Shown here one piece after another: positions 47,715 through 58,930 of a stretch of 64,000 bases of DNA. Origin of the DNA: Heterocephalus glaber (lineage: Eukaryota > Chordata > Mammalia > Rodentia > Bathyergidae); contig NW_004624800.1 in assembly GCF_000247695.1 (NCBI RefSeq), positions 10,186,971 to 10,250,970 on the forward strand, written 5' to 3'. The notes under the pieces are model-generated. The model did not search any database. It worked only from the letters and a program-made list of their open reading frames with translations, and was not told where the DNA came from. Each line of letters opens with the position of its first letter. Within the stretch, counting starts at the first letter, position 1. The position numbers and the translations under genes are program-made.

Positions 47715-48235
47715 AACATTTTTCACATATTTATTTGCTGCTTTTATTTCTTTGTCTGAGTAATGTCTGTTCATTTCAGATGCCCATTTTTGAATTGGGT
47801 CTTTGAATTGGGGGGGGTCTTATTTTTTTCAGTTCTTTATATATTCTAGATAGTAGTCCTTTGTCTAAGGTACAGCTGCTAAAATTTTTTTCCCACATTA
47901 TAGGTTGTCTCTTAGCTCTGTTGGTAGTTTCTCTTGCAGTGCAGAAGCTTTTTACTGCAGTATTTTTTTTTTTTTTTTTGGTACCGGGAATTGAACTCGG
48001 GTCCTTGCGCTTGCGCAGCAGGCAGCGAAACCACTGAGCTAAATCCCCAGCCCGCAGATGCTTTTTAATAAGATGAGATCCCAGTTGTGGATTATTTGTG
48101 TTAGTTCCCGTGCTACTGAGGTTTTGTTCATAAAGTCTTTTCCTATGCCAATGTCGTCAAGAGTTCTACCTAATTTAACTTCCAGCAAGTTTAGTGTTTC
48201 TGTTTTAATATTTAGATCTTTAATCCACTTCAATC
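47715..48235 (-). mobile_element. L1 ORF2 fragment split by a SINE
   Basis: Inverted ORF2 C-terminal sequence: 47740-47940 (as + strand TTCAGATGCCCATTTTTGAA and TTAGCTCTGTTGGTAG), then the SINE at 47955-48053, then 48054-48235 (- strand residues IKDLNIKTETLNLLEVKLGR). This is the same region as 31250-31560 in the long L1. It is further broken at 48240 by another L1 insertion. Confidence 0.85.
47955..48053 (-). mobile_element. tRNA-derived (ID-like) SINE inside L1
   Basis: The reverse complement is one of the best preserved copies here: GGGCTGGGGATTTAGCTCAG, GGTTTCGCTGCCTGCTGCGC, AAGCGCAAGGACCCGAGTTC and a GGTACC end with an A-run. A 14-bp duplication with one change, GCAGAAGCTTTTTA (47941-47954) and GCAGATGCTTTTTA (48054-48067), flanks it. 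It is younger than the L1 it splits. Confidence 0.93.
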
Positions 48236-48239
48236 TTTT

Positions 48240-48565
48240 TTTTGCAAAGTTTTATTCATATATTTATTGGTACATTTTAGGTATACAATACATTTACATT
48301 TATCATTGGGTGTTTGTACCTGAACATGATGTATCTTAGTTCTTATTTTTTCCCCCATTACATGTGCGCCCTTCACCCCCTCCATGCTTCCCTATTTACA
48401 CAGGTTTTGTTTCTACTTTTTTTCTCACAATTTTTCCTTTCCCTTCTTCCCTTTCCTCTTCCCCTCCCACCACCCCTACACCTTTGGATCTTTTCCTATT
48501 TCAAATTATCAATTATTCATTAGTTTCTCTAGTGTGAGAAACTGAAAGTGTAAATAAGGATGAAA
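48240..48565 (-). mobile_element. L1 3' end with 5' inversion (twin priming)
   Basis: 48240-48520 is an inverted L1 3' UTR (TTATTGGTACATTTTAGGTA at its 3' end). It is joined at about 48521 to a 40-bp + strand piece (TAGTTTCTCTAGTGTGAGAA and following bases) that in a normal L1 lies immediately upstream of the same 3' UTR. This head-to-head join is the mark of twin priming during one insertion. The duplication ATCCACTTCAATCTT (48226-48240 and 48567-48581) encloses both parts. It inserted into the ORF2 fragment at 47715-48235. Confidence 0.85.
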
Positions 48566-48581
48566 ATCCACTTCAATCTTA

Positions 48582-48828
48582 AAGGTCCAAAGGGGTAGGG
48601 GAAGTGGGAGGGGAAGGGGAAAGGAAAGAAAGGAAAGGAAAAATTATGAGAAAAGAAAAAAATGGAAACAAAGTCTATGTAAAAAGGGAAGAGGGGAGGA
48701 GGGGAAGGGCGCACAGGTAATGGTGAAAAAATAAGAACCAAGATCCATCATGTACAGGTACAAGCACCCAATGATAAATGTAAATGTACTGTATACCTAA
48801 AATGTACCAATAAAATAATTTAAGCAAA
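48582..48828 (+). mobile_element. L1 3' end, opposite orientation
   Basis: Starts at GTCCAAAGGGGTAGGGGAAG and runs through the purine tract, AACAAAGTCTATGTAAAAAG, GCACCCAATGATAAATGTAA and TGTACCAATAAAATAATT with an A-rich tail. It faces the L1 end at 48240-48565, so the pair forms an imperfect inverted repeat of 3' UTR sequence of about 250 bp per arm. Confidence 0.88.
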
Positions 48829-48924
48829 AAAAGAATATGTGGAAATTTATCCATTTTTCTTTTGGTGGGCATTCTTTTTCAGTTTAAATCCAAAGAACCT
48901 AGCAATGAATAATCAGGTATCTTC

Positions 48925-48992
48925 GTGTGTATATCCTTGTGTGTATGTGTGTGTGTGTTTGTGTGTATGTGTATGTGTGTTTATGTATCTGT
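48925..48992 (+). repeat. (GT)n-rich microsatellite
   Basis: Interrupted TGTGTGTATG repeats; the frames through it on either strand are low-complexity translations. Confidence 0.9.
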
Positions 48993-50444
48993 ATCTTCTG
49001 CAGCTTAAGGAATGAAGTATATGAATGCTGGCCTGAAATATATACATCTTCAGACTTGCCAGATACTGCCAAATCATTCTTCAAGCTCATTGTAAAAATG
49101 TATCCTCCAACACTTTCAAATGAGAAGGTCTGATCTTGTAAGTTTAAAAGAGGCAGTTCATCTTCTCTTTAAGAAGTTAAGCTAATAAAACCTAATTTAT
49201 TTTTAGTATATTTTGCAAATGTCATCAAGCAAAAGAGACATGAAAAAGGAAATTGGACATACTTGAAATAAAATTAAAATAATAAAACTTTTAAGAACAG
49301 TAAAATAAAAATATGAGAAAATATTAAACATCCACTTTAAGGTCCTCACCCTAAGCGGAATTATAAACTAAATTAGCAAACACAATCCAAAGAAACTAAA
49401 TGAAATCCTTTAATTCATGTGTATGCCATACACTTTTCTATAATAACTGTGGCTCTGTGACACAGAGTACAGACTAGAGATAGTAAAGTCATTTATTATT
49501 ATACTTACTATTTGAAAATAGATATTAGGATCTGACATTTTTCTATATCTGGAGCTTTATTTTGGACAGTATTTACTAGCTTTCAATTGCCTTATTAGGG
49601 GCCATTAAAATTCTCATTTTGATCCTTTTGTGTTCACTATTCAAAATTCTTCTAATGTTTTAAGATCTAAGGAAGGTCAAGAGCCTGTGTTTTCTTTCAC
49701 TGGAAAATTAGACATCCATAACTGTGAACTTTCTATTGAATGCTAGACTTCATTCAAGATGTTTTCACTTGGGTTTTCACGGACTGATATTGATTTCTTT
49801 CTCCAGTGCAATATATCTTTTCATGTAATAATGCCTTAAGCAGAGCAGAGATTCAAAAAGAATTTGAATTTTTTCTCTGTTGGACACTTATATAATTATA
49901 TACATAGCTTTTCCTTCTTATCAATTGATCAGGGCTTAAGAATTTTCTCTCAGAACTATATTTCCTATTGCAAGCTTAGAAATCCAATAATTAATCCACA
50001 ATAATTTAGAAAGAGAGAGAAGGGTTAAATAAGGTGGAGAAAATCCCCCTCCCAACTCCCATATGGCTTCAAAGAACGGCAAACCTTTAATTAATTTGCC
50101 AAAGTTGACACCTTACATGTTGGTGGTGCTGAATAATCAGCACAAATAAGAAGAGTCACATGAACAAAGCTCACAAAACTTATGCACAAAGTAAATAAAA
50201 AAGGCTGACTTATTGGTCTGCAGTGTGACCAAATGACAGTGTAGGAGACTATCACTGAAGTCCTTTTTCATCAGTGTATTTTTCCTACAAACATGTCAAA
50301 GGCAATTTTGTGATGCTAGAAAATTATCCTTAAACCAATTATGGTAAGAAATTCAAAAAAGACAAATGCAGGTAGAGGCTTCACTATCACAAAAATGTCA
50401 GGATTTTTGTTGTTGTTTGGCAGTGGTTGTGGGGGTACTTTTTG
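48993..50444. other. Unassigned AT-rich sequence
   Basis: No gene or element recognised. Confidence 0.35.
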
Positions 50445-50640
50445 ATTTTTGTTTTTAATACTAGGACTTGAATCCAGGACCTTTGCACTGAACTATATCA
50501 ACAGCCTCTGTTTATTTTTTACTTTAGAGTCACAGTCTTACAAAAGAGTTAAGTTGTCCACACTGTGCTTGAACTAATGATCCTCCCTCATCAGCCTCCC
50601 AAAATTCTGGGATTATAGGTATACACCATCACACCTGGGT
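50445..50640 (-). mobile_element. B1-dID dimer SINE, diverged
   Basis: The right half, inverted, is a B1/7SL-derived monomer (+ strand CAGCCTCCCAAAATTCTGGG then TATAGGTATACACCATCACA). The left half is an ID-like tRNA part (+ strand TAGGACTTGAATCCAGGACC, then GCACTGAACTATATCAACAG). The B1 plus ID order is that of the rodent B1-dID family. It interrupts or abuts the old L1M that follows. Confidence 0.75.
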
Positions 50641-50734
50641 ATAAATGCCAGGCCCTTGAGAAGAGATAATTTACCAAAGACCCCCTAACTTTCTTCCAAT
50701 GGGTTTTTAAAGACATTTCAGCAACAAAAAGAAA

Positions 50735-51130
50735 TAAAATAATGATACAAACTACAACATGAATGAAACTTGAAAATGTTATACTAAGTAAGAGAATCCA
50801 CTCACAAAAAACATATATTCTAACATTCCATTTACATGAAGTATCCAAAGCAAGTAAAGCCATAGAGACAGAGAGTAGATTAGTTATTATCCAGATCTGG
50901 GGATGTGAGGAAGAAGGAACTGGAAGGAAATAGAATTATTGCTAACTGATACAGGGTTGTTTTTTGGAGTGATAAAATTGATCTCTGATTACAGTAAGTT
51001 TTACACATCTTTGTGACTACATTAAAAACTATGGAATTGTATACTATAAACCATTTAAATTTTACATTTTAAATGGGTGAACTTTACAGCATATAAATTG
51101 CATCTCAGTTAAGCTTTTTAAAATTAACAT
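50735..51130 (+). mobile_element. Ancient L1M 3' end
   Basis: Blocks AACATGAATGAAACTTGAAA, CACAAAAAACATATATTCTA, CATTTACATGAAGTATCCAA, AGACAGAGAGTAGATTAGTT, GTTTTTTGGAGTGATAAAAT and TGAACTTTACAGCATATAAA follow the order of mammalian-wide L1M ends. Diverged, no frame. Confidence 0.8.
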
Positions 51131-51310
51131 GATTAATATTAACAAACTAAAAATAATCATCTCAATAGATGTATAAAAATCATTTACCGATCCCTAAATC
51201 TATTCCTGATGAAAACTTCAGCAAACCAGGAATAAAAGGGAACTTTCTTCCTCAATAAAGCACATCTAGGAAGAACCTACAATTAATATCACACTAAATG
51301 ATTTTCCCCT
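51131..51310 (+). mobile_element. L1 ORF2 fragment (reverse transcriptase region)
   Basis: ATCATCTCAATAGATGTATA, CAGCAAACCAGGAATAAAAG, then GGAACTTTCTTCCTCAATAA and ATTAATATCACACTAAATG correspond to the ORF2 reverse transcriptase region just before the catalytic box. It is the same region as 16820-16970 in the full-length copy but far more diverged. Confidence 0.7.
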
Positions 51311-51815
51311 AGGATCACACCTGAATCAACCATCCAGATCAGTGTTAAGACAGCTATGTTTCAAGAGCCAAAGGTTATCAGCTTAGAACCCTCATCCAAT
51401 TATATGTAATTTTGTAATAAAGTTTTTAGAATAGCACTGGACTTATACTTCAAAAATGTACTGATATTAACATCTCATTATTAAATATTTATAATCTGAT
51501 CATTGACATCCTTCTATTCAATGAATTAAGTAATCTAACACATACATACACACATTCCCATCATGCTGAATTAAACTATTTTCAGTTTGTGTGAAAAAAT
51601 AACTTTTTAAAAATGTATAGTTTTAGAGAAAAACTTTGTTGAGATGGGAAGGAGATAACACACTCATAACTGCTATTTCAGTAAACTCATTTGCTAAGCT
51701 GTATGTTTTGCACTATTTGGAAAAAGACCTAAAGGATAAAATTTGAATTTTGATTTAGAAAAATATTTTTTGCTACAGCCGAACAGGAGTAGTGGACATT
51801 TTTTTAATCATTATT
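51311..51815. other. Unassigned AT-rich sequence
   Basis: Upstream flank of the MaLR element; its last five bases, TTATT, resemble the first bases after that element. Some of it may belong to the old L1. Confidence 0.35.
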
Positions 51816-52221
51816 TGTTATGGCTTGTTTCTAGATGTTCCCCCAAAACCTCATGTAGTCATAGGTAGGGCTGGTTCAGAGGTAGCTGATCTAGAGTGTG
51901 TGACCCTGGAATTGATTCATGGTGCAATGCTAGGCTCAAGGCCACTAGGACTAAAGGTGTCAGTGCTACCCACCTTAAGTAGTCCGAATAAGATACAAGA
52001 GAAAGAGCTGTAGTCAGCCATTTTTTGTTGATTTTTCTACCTTCTAGTCATCATGAACTGTTCTCCTCTGTGACAATCTCCTGCCATATATGCCCCTCTG
52101 CTTTGGAGCCAGCCAACTATGAACTGAAACCTTTACATTCTGTGAGCTAAATAAATGTTTCTTCCCTTAACTTGTGGGTTTCGGGTATTTTGTCTCAGAA
52201 ATGAGAAAAGTAACTAAGACA
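51816..52221 (+). repeat. 5' LTR of the MaLR element
   Basis: 406 bp, TGTTATGGCTTGTTTCTAG to GTAACTAAGACA, with a polyadenylation signal in CTAAATAAATG (about 52145-52155). Compared with the 3' LTR it has clear substitutions and small indels, so the insertion is old. Confidence 0.92.
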
Positions 52222-52833
52222 GAATTTGGTACCAGAGAGAGTGAGGTCATTGCTGTGACTACACCTGACCATGTGGTTCAGAAACATTTGAAGTGGCTTG
52301 TGGGAAGAGTTTGGAAAGGTTCTGAGATGCTGACTGCAAAGGTAGAGCTTAGGCTGTACTTGATGGGAGATTTTGGTCAGAGCTCAGAAGACCAGGAAGC
52401 TGGTAAAGACCAGGCTTTGGAGATTTCTACTGGGAAGGACTGCACTAGCTGCTGGACTTCAGACAATGTGTGTTATGGCTTGGCAGAGAGTTTCTCTGCA
52501 TTTCGCTTGTGTCTAGAGACTTTGCCTGAGACTGAAATTAAGGGCAATGGGCTAATTAATCTTGTAGAAATTTCAAGGCAGTCTAATATTGAGGTAGTGG
52601 CATGGCTACTGTTAGGGGCTTTTAAGCAGATCTATGTTGAGAATCAAGAGCAAAGAGTCCAGCAGAATGATCTAAAACACTGTGAGTTTGGCCAGAAAGA
52701 AAGGTCCAGTAAAGTTGCAGCCTGCAAAAATAGAGCAGAGGAAATCTTGACTCCTGAGAAGGAACAGGAGAATAGAAAAGATGGCCTGAGGGCATCACAA
52801 GAAACAGCAGGACTCCACCCTTTGCAACCATAA
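52174..52833 (+). pseudogene. 219-codon open frame of the MaLR internal region
   Basis: An uninterrupted frame beginning in the last 48 bp of the 5' LTR (ATG at 52174) and covering the first 610 bp of the internal region. MaLR internals are known to contain a rudimentary gag-related ORF, and this is its position. The product is hydrophilic (many E, K, Q) and has no zinc knuckle or protease motif that I can see. Later frames (53258-53638, 126 codons) are separate, so no continuous gag exists. The start inside the LTR is probably not the original one. I treat it as a relic, though its length in a decayed element is notable. Confidence 0.55.
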
Positions 52834-53662
52834 AACTGCAAAAGTGAAAGACTTTATTTTAAGAAAAGAGCCTCAGAGCACCATCGTCCAGGAGGGCAGC
52901 TGCCTAGGGAAGTTGTTCCCTGGGATTTGGTTCATAGGCACTGGACCTCTACAGGTAAAAGAGAAGGACACCTGGCTACTGCTCCAGCTGGCACCCAACC
53001 TTGGAGTCATCCATGTGGCACTGGTTTTGGGTGCATGCAGAGTGCAAGAGTTATGGGTTTAGGAAGGCTTCCACTCAGATTTCAGAAGAAAGCCTGGGAG
53101 GCTAAGCAGTAAGCCCCTGAGAGGGCAGTGTTGAAGCTGTGAGTGTGAAGATTTATCTGTGGGTGCAGTGTAGACCCCAGAAGGTTGGAGAATCCAGGAA
53201 CATGGATTGTCTAAGGAAAGTGGCAAGGAGTGAGCAAAGCCAGCCAAGGAAAAAGCCATGGGAGCTACAACCACAGGCAGTGTTATAGGGGCAGGGCCAC
53301 CCAAGTCCTTTAAAGTTCACAACTTGCCACAGATTCCTGGGGATGCTGGAAGTGGAACTGTGGGACTTAATGTTTGCCCTGTTGGATGTTGGACTTACTT
53401 TGTTCCCATTCCTTTGCATCTCCCTGTTCGTAACTTTTGGAACGGAAATGTCTATCTTGTCCCTTTGAATGTTGGAAGTGACTTTCTTTTCACTTGTACA
53501 GTGGCTTGCAGCCAAGAATTTCCCTTAAATCTCAGAGGAGAGTTAGGACTTGAACTTTTCAGCAAAGATGAAACTGCTAGGACTTTGTCAACTCTTAGAG
53601 ATGGGCTAAGTGACTTTTGCATAAAGGGATGTGCATGAGTCTTTGGGAGGCCAGGGGCAGAA

Positions 53663-54041
53663 TGTTATGGTTTGTGTTTAGATCTCCCCGCAAAGCCTCA
53701 TGCAGTCATAGGTAGGGCTTTTTCAAAGATGGCTGGATCTAGAGTGTGTGACTCTGGAATTGATTCATGGTACAATGCTAGCCTCAAGGGCATTAAGATT
53801 AAGCGTGCCCTAAGTAGTCTGGATAAGATAAGGAGGGCAGAAAGAGGCTGTTAAAGTCCCTTGTTGTTTTTTCTGTCTTCTGCTGCCATGAACTGTTGCT
53901 CCTCTGCCATATGCCACTCTACCTTGAAGCCAGCCAATTGTAGACTGAAATCTCTACAAACTGTGAGCTAAATAAGCCTTTCTTCCTTTAACTTTGGGTG
54001 TTAGGTATTTGGTCTCAACACCAAGAAAAGTAACTAAGACA
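53663..54041 (+). repeat. 3' LTR of the MaLR element
   Basis: 379 bp, TGTTATGGTTTGTGTTTAG to GTAACTAAGACA, with AATAAGCC replacing the AATAAA-type signal of the 5' LTR. It is slightly shorter because of small deletions (for example the segment before CCTAAGTAGTCTGG). Confidence 0.92.
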
Positions 54042-54974
54042 CTATTGTTCTTTGCTTTATTGGATTTTTAAAAATTTTTTTGTGACAACAGGAAAAGTTA
54101 TGATCTTCCTGAGCAGTTGATTTGGTGCGTGCGTAGTTCTGTTAAAATTAATCATGTAGACATTAGGAATTTTGTGTTGTCTATTACCTATATAAGTGAG
54201 TTGTTCTCATATGAATCATAATCTTCCTTCCCAAATTTTTGTAGCTGTTTTGCTTCTGCTCCTTTCAGCTTATTCTTTTAACATCAGTTTTTATTCTATC
54301 CCTATTTCTTCAACAATTTATTTTCACTGCTGCCTTATTTTATTATAGTGTTTATTTAAAATCCAGTATTAACTGGCATTATCCTATCATTTGAGTTTCA
54401 AATCCCATTTATTTAGAATCAAACCCAGCCCACTGTGGAAATAATCCCTCCTATTCCTTAGATAACATAGGACAAGACAAAATAAATGAAGATGTATGCC
54501 AGATCTTATACTTGTTTTAGGCAAAAAAGCTTCTCAGTTTGTTTTCATCCCATTAATTCAGCTTATGGATGACCTTCATTGCCTGTAGGGCTGGCATCTT
54601 CTGTACAGCAATACTGAATGTAGGACATCATTCTGATATTTTCATTCCTACAAAATACTATTCACATCAGGCTACTATTTAGTTGGCAATTATGCTGTGC
54701 AGAAAAGGTCACTTCCTATGGAAGTATGTTAGGCCAATGTAGAAAAAATGGTTCCAAATCATGCCACTCTGTAAATCACTTTACTCCCTTCTCAAAAGAA
54801 AGTATCAACCATGCACTTAAAACATACTTATTACTATTGCTGCCATACAAGTCTGTACAAAAACAAGAAAAAATCCAAAGAATTCTCTCCTTAATTAATT
54901 CTAGGAAAAGGAAACTATGCACAGAAATAATCGCATTACCATAATGCCAAAACTTTTATCATCTGGGAATACAA
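54042..54974. other. Unassigned AT-rich sequence
   Basis: No gene or element recognised. Confidence 0.35.
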
Positions 54975-55110
54975 AATGTCTGTGAGAAAGTAGAGCCATG
55001 GGAACTCAGTCATTGTCAGTGAGAGTGTAAATTAGTACACGTAAGAAACAGTAACAAATTATCTTGTAAGCGAGATCATTTCTAAGAATATACCATGTAT
55101 CAAATCCCCA
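54975..55110 (+). mobile_element. Old L1 ORF2 fragment
   Basis: GTGAGAGTGTAAATTAGTAC preceded by AGCCATGGGAACTCAGTCAT resembles the L1 ORF2 region at 18430-18500 (GTGGGAGTGTAGACTGGTGC). Short and diverged. Confidence 0.45.
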
Positions 55111-55625
55111 TGATGGAGGTAATCATTATATACTGCAATTATGTACTAAGAAATGAATTTACTCTACACAGCTATACTCTCCAAGACAGAGCCCTCTTTC
55201 CAAGTTGTGACAACATAAAATTTCATTTTAATTTAAAAAATAAATGAATAAAAAATAAAATTAAAAAAATTTCATTTTAATTTTAATAAAAGTGTATTTG
55301 TCAATTTGAAAATCTTTTTCATAGAAATTAACCTTCAATGCCTAGTGATCAATTTTTGGAACAGCCTTAATCATGGAACTTAATGACTGTGTTCTTTTCA
55401 AATTGTTGTTCCTTGAATTTTTCTAGGTAATGTATATAAATTTCATCCCAAAATTCCAAAACTTTCAATCTTCAGCATAAGTGGGTTAAGTTAAATAACA
55501 ATTCACTTCCTGTCATACTAGCCACATTGCAAGTACCCAAAAGTCAGGGCGGATATTGTCTGCAAAACTGGACAGTGGAGACATAGACCATTCCAGTCAT
55601 TGTAGAAATTTGGTTAGATGGTTCT

Positions 55626-56053
55626 TGTTATGGCTTGTATCTAGATGTCCTCCCAAAGTGTCATGCAGTAATAGGTGGGGAGTTTCAAAGATGGCTGGAT
55701 TAGGGTGTTTGAATGTGAATTAAGGATGTGATGCTGGGATTAAAGGTGTGGATAATGGAACCCCCACCCTGGCTATGAGTGACACAATCAATAGGCTTGT
55801 TGTTTGTATGGAATATAAAGAGAGCAAGGAAAGGCAGGCTTGCTGCTGCCACTGCTTGCTGCTTCACTGTCTCCTGCCTGGCATACCATGAACTATTTCT
55901 CCTCTGTGATGTCCTCCTGCCATGCTACCCTGCCTTGGATCTAGCTGACTATAGATTGAAACTTCTACAAACTGTGAGCTGAAATACACTTTTCCTTCTT
56001 TAACTTTGAATGTAGAGTATTTTGTCTCAGCAATGAGAAAAACAACTAAGACA
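55626..56053 (+). mobile_element. Solo MaLR-type LTR
   Basis: 428 bp, TGTTATGGCTTGTATCTAG to CAACTAAGACA, closely following the order of the LTRs at 51.8 and 53.7 kb, but with its own segment in the middle (GGATTAGGGTGTTTGAATG and GGAACCCCCACCCTGGCTAT). Flanks GTTCT and GTGCT (4 of 5) fit the target duplication. Confidence 0.88.
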
Positions 56054-56115
56054 GTGCTGCTATAGAGAAACTCTTACATGCACAGTATTTTAAATGTTCC
56101 TAAGAGCATTGTTTA

Positions 56116-56320
56116 TAAACTCAGCTCAGTAGTACATGCCTATAATTCCAGTTATTCAGAAAGCTGAGGCAGGAAGATCACAAGTTTGAGGCCACCCTGG
56201 GCAAATTCGTGAGACCCCCATCTCAAAATAAAAGTAAAAAGTGGCCAGGGATGTAACTCAGTGGTAGAGCACTTGCCTGCAAGTCCCTTGGTTCAATTCC
56301 CAGTATAACCCCTCCAAAAC
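56116..56320 (+). mobile_element. B1-dID dimer SINE
   Basis: B1/7SL part 56119-56235 (CATGCCTATAATTCCAGTTA, CTGAGGCAGGAAGATCACAA) followed by an ID-like tRNA part 56240-56315 (GGCCAGGGATGTAACTCAGT, B box GGTTCAATTCC). Duplication AAGAGCATTGTT (56102-56113) and AAGAGCACATTGTT (56321-56334) flanks it. This dimer type is known from several non-muroid rodent families, and so helps to place the organism. Confidence 0.9.
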
Positions 56321-56394
56321 AAGAGCACATTGTTCATGATTTTAAAGTTAAAGAAATGACTCCAAAATTTATCTTCGACATGGAGCAGATGAAC

Positions 56395-56800
56395 TGCAAT
56401 GTAGTCATAAAGCAGAATCCTATACAACAATGAAAATGAATACATTACAGGCTCATACATCAACATGAATGAATGTTTAAGTTGTTGTGTGCCAAAAGAA
56501 AATTTCAAAAATTGAGTACACAATAAGAGCATTTGTTAAAATTCAGAAACAACAAAATTGATTAATACATTTCTATGGATACATTCATGGATAGTAAAAT
56601 TATAGAAAACCAGAGAATATCAATCATAAAATTCAGCCCAGTATTCTGGAATAGAGAAGAGAGGCACTTTAATAGGAGAAACACTTGATGTTTCAATGGC
56701 ACTGGTAAAAGACATTTGGTTGGTGGTTCCAGATGCGTTTGCTTTATTATGCTTCACAACTTATGGTACACATTTTGAACATATAACCTTACTGTTGAAC
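56395..56800 (+). mobile_element. Ancient L1M 3' end
   Basis: CATAAAGCAGAATCCTATAC, CAATGAAAATGAATACATTA, TCAACATGAATGAATGTTTA, AAAAATTGAGTACACAATAA and later GGTTGGTGGTTCCAG follow the order of ancient L1M ends. Diverged, without frame. Confidence 0.7.
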
Positions 56801-58466
56801 CTTGATACAGTTTCTCCTTTTGTTACTTAGTACTTTTCCCTAGTTTAGATTTCTCAGTGTCATTATCAAATGCTCCAATACTCAGCAGTTAAATCTAAAA
56901 CTTTCTGGTTTTCATGGATTTTACCATTTGTTCTTTGACCCCATAAATGACAGTTTTTATGCTTCCAAATTTGCATTGCTATTCTTCAGTCTGAATTGAG
57001 AGCTTAACTAGGCACTTCAGAGCTCAAAATGGATATTAATATAAGCGTCTCATTCAGTGCATGTTATCTTGCAGGTCAAATAAAGAATGCCAATTCAGAC
57101 AATCTATTGTTCAATCTTATGTCATCCAAATATTGACTCTTCTTATACTAAAGCATCATTACCTAGAAGAATCAACAGCACTTAAAATGCACACAATGTT
57201 TCAGAACTCTCTTATGAGACTTTATTAATATTCTTCTACAAAATACTCTCAAAGGTATTTCATTCATATTATTAAAAATCTTCTCCTTAATTTACTTAGC
57301 TAAATCTCTAACCATTCTTCCTAATTTTTTATTAAATTTTAATTTCCTTTATATCCTGCTGGGGTTTCAAAAATAGTAGTCAAGTATGAAAATCTGTATG
57401 AAATGTTTTTTGTTATTCCCATGCTGTTTTCATAAATTACCATATTTTTCATAAACCTATTTTAGAACAAATTATGTATTTAACCACCCCAGATAGATGT
57501 GCTGGTTATTTTGAATAACTCATAGCCTTTTAAATTATTTAAGTTATTTTATTTTTAATTATTATATTTAAAAGTCCTTTACTATTCAAAAATTAAATGT
57601 AAAGAAAAACCAAATTACACTAACAGAAAAATAACTAGTATTTCTCAGTTAGCTAAGCATTTCTAACACATGTAAATTAAAAGAGAAAAAAGAAACCCTA
57701 TAATAGGTAGTATAAACCTAGCTTTCACTATGATTGTTGTTCTATTGTCTTTGCAGGCACACATTAAAATATAGGCTAACTGCTTAGTAAAATAAAAGAA
57801 GTAGTAAATATCTATCTTTAAAAGAAAATAAATACTTTGATCATTAAACTATAACATAATAAAAACAGTCTTAAGTAGTTTAGGATTAGGGACCCCAACA
57901 CTGGCCTCATTTCTACTTCCAAAATACAATATCAAAATAAGAAAATGAAAAGATGAAAACCATATTGTAAACAAGAAGAAAAATCTAACTAACCCTGCTA
58001 TAAATCTGAATTCATGGCAAGGCCCAGAGAACTGGGTACAGTTGGCCAACAGAACTAAGCTTGGCCAACCACCCACCTGGAAATAAGCAGAACTACTTCT
58101 TCCTAACCTTCCCCTCTAGCTACACTTTGAAAAGTGAAGCAACCAGAAGATTACTCTAAATCTTGCATAGACCATGCTTTCTGAGGTAGCCTAGCACATA
58201 GCCTTATTCATTCAATTACTAGTTCCTTATATCCAATTAGAAACTCCAAATTCTTATAAGTACTGTAGAGAGGCCAGTTGTAGAGAGAGTTGCCAATGAT
58301 AGTTTTGAGATTGGAGGGTGTTATTTCCACAAGGTGGTAAGAGGAATACATAATAATGAAGAGCCCCATTAGCAGCATTTAATAAAAGCTAAATTTTCCA
58401 GGTTCTGGTCTGTTCACATTGTTAATGAGCTAGCTTTTAAGAGAAGAAGAGTTGGTATTTGATCAC
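56801..58466. other. Unassigned AT-rich sequence
   Basis: No gene or element recognised. Confidence 0.35.
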
Positions 58467-58930
58467 TGTTATGGTTGGAATCCAAAATGTCCCAGAAAGG
58501 CTCATTGTTTTGAAGACTTGTTTGCCAAATGATGGGCTTTGGGGAAATGATTGGATCATGAGGTCTAACTTCATCAACTGGATTAATCCATTGATGAATT
58601 AAATAGCTAAATAGGCTGCGTGGAGATGGGGCCTATTTGGAGGAAGCAGATTACTTCAAGTGTGACTGTCCTGTCCCTGGCCCCTTTCTCTCTGCCTCTT
58701 TCATTGTCTCTCTCTCTTATTCCTGACTGGCACGAGGTGAAAAGTTTTACTTGGTCACATCCTTCTGCCAAGATAGTTCTACCTTGACACAGGCCTAGAA
58801 GCAGTGGAATCGAGTGACCATGGACTGAAACCTCTGAAACTATGAGCCTTTAAGGATTAAATAACCCTTTCCTTCTGTACATTGTCATTCTCAGGTACTT
58901 CATCACACCGATGGAAAACTGATTTAAACA
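58467..58930 (+). mobile_element. Solo MaLR/ERV-L-type LTR, different subfamily
   Basis: 464 bp, TGTTATGGTTGGAATCC to CTGATTTAAACA. It has GAAATGATTGGATCATGAGG, CATCAACTGGATTAATCC and GATGGGGCCTATTTGGAGG, absent from the LTR type at 51.8 kb, and CATGGACTGAAACCTCTG plus AATAACCC in the 3' half. Flanks ATCAC and ATCAT (4 of 5) support the borders. Confidence 0.85.

Larger units (their letters stand above)
51816..54041 (+). mobile_element. Complete MaLR (THE1/MST-like) retroelement
   Basis: A 2.2-kb element with two related LTRs (51816-52221 and 53663-54041) and a 1.44-kb internal region. It has TG...CA ends and flanks TTATT and CTATT (4 of 5 equal), fitting the 5-bp duplication of ERV-L-type integration. 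Directly after the 5' LTR a tRNA-Leu-type primer-binding site is recognisable (TTTGGTACCAGAGAGAG). Directly before the 3' LTR is a polypurine tract (TTTGGGAGGCCAGGGGCAGA). The internal region keeps the block order of primate THE1/MST internals. MaLRs lack pol and are moved by ERV-L enzymes; a degraded ERV-L pol lies at 60-61.7 kb. Confidence 0.93.

Noticed and set aside
52844..53638. Several frames of 60-126 codons on both strands as genes
   Set aside because: They lie in the internal region of the MaLR element between its two LTRs.
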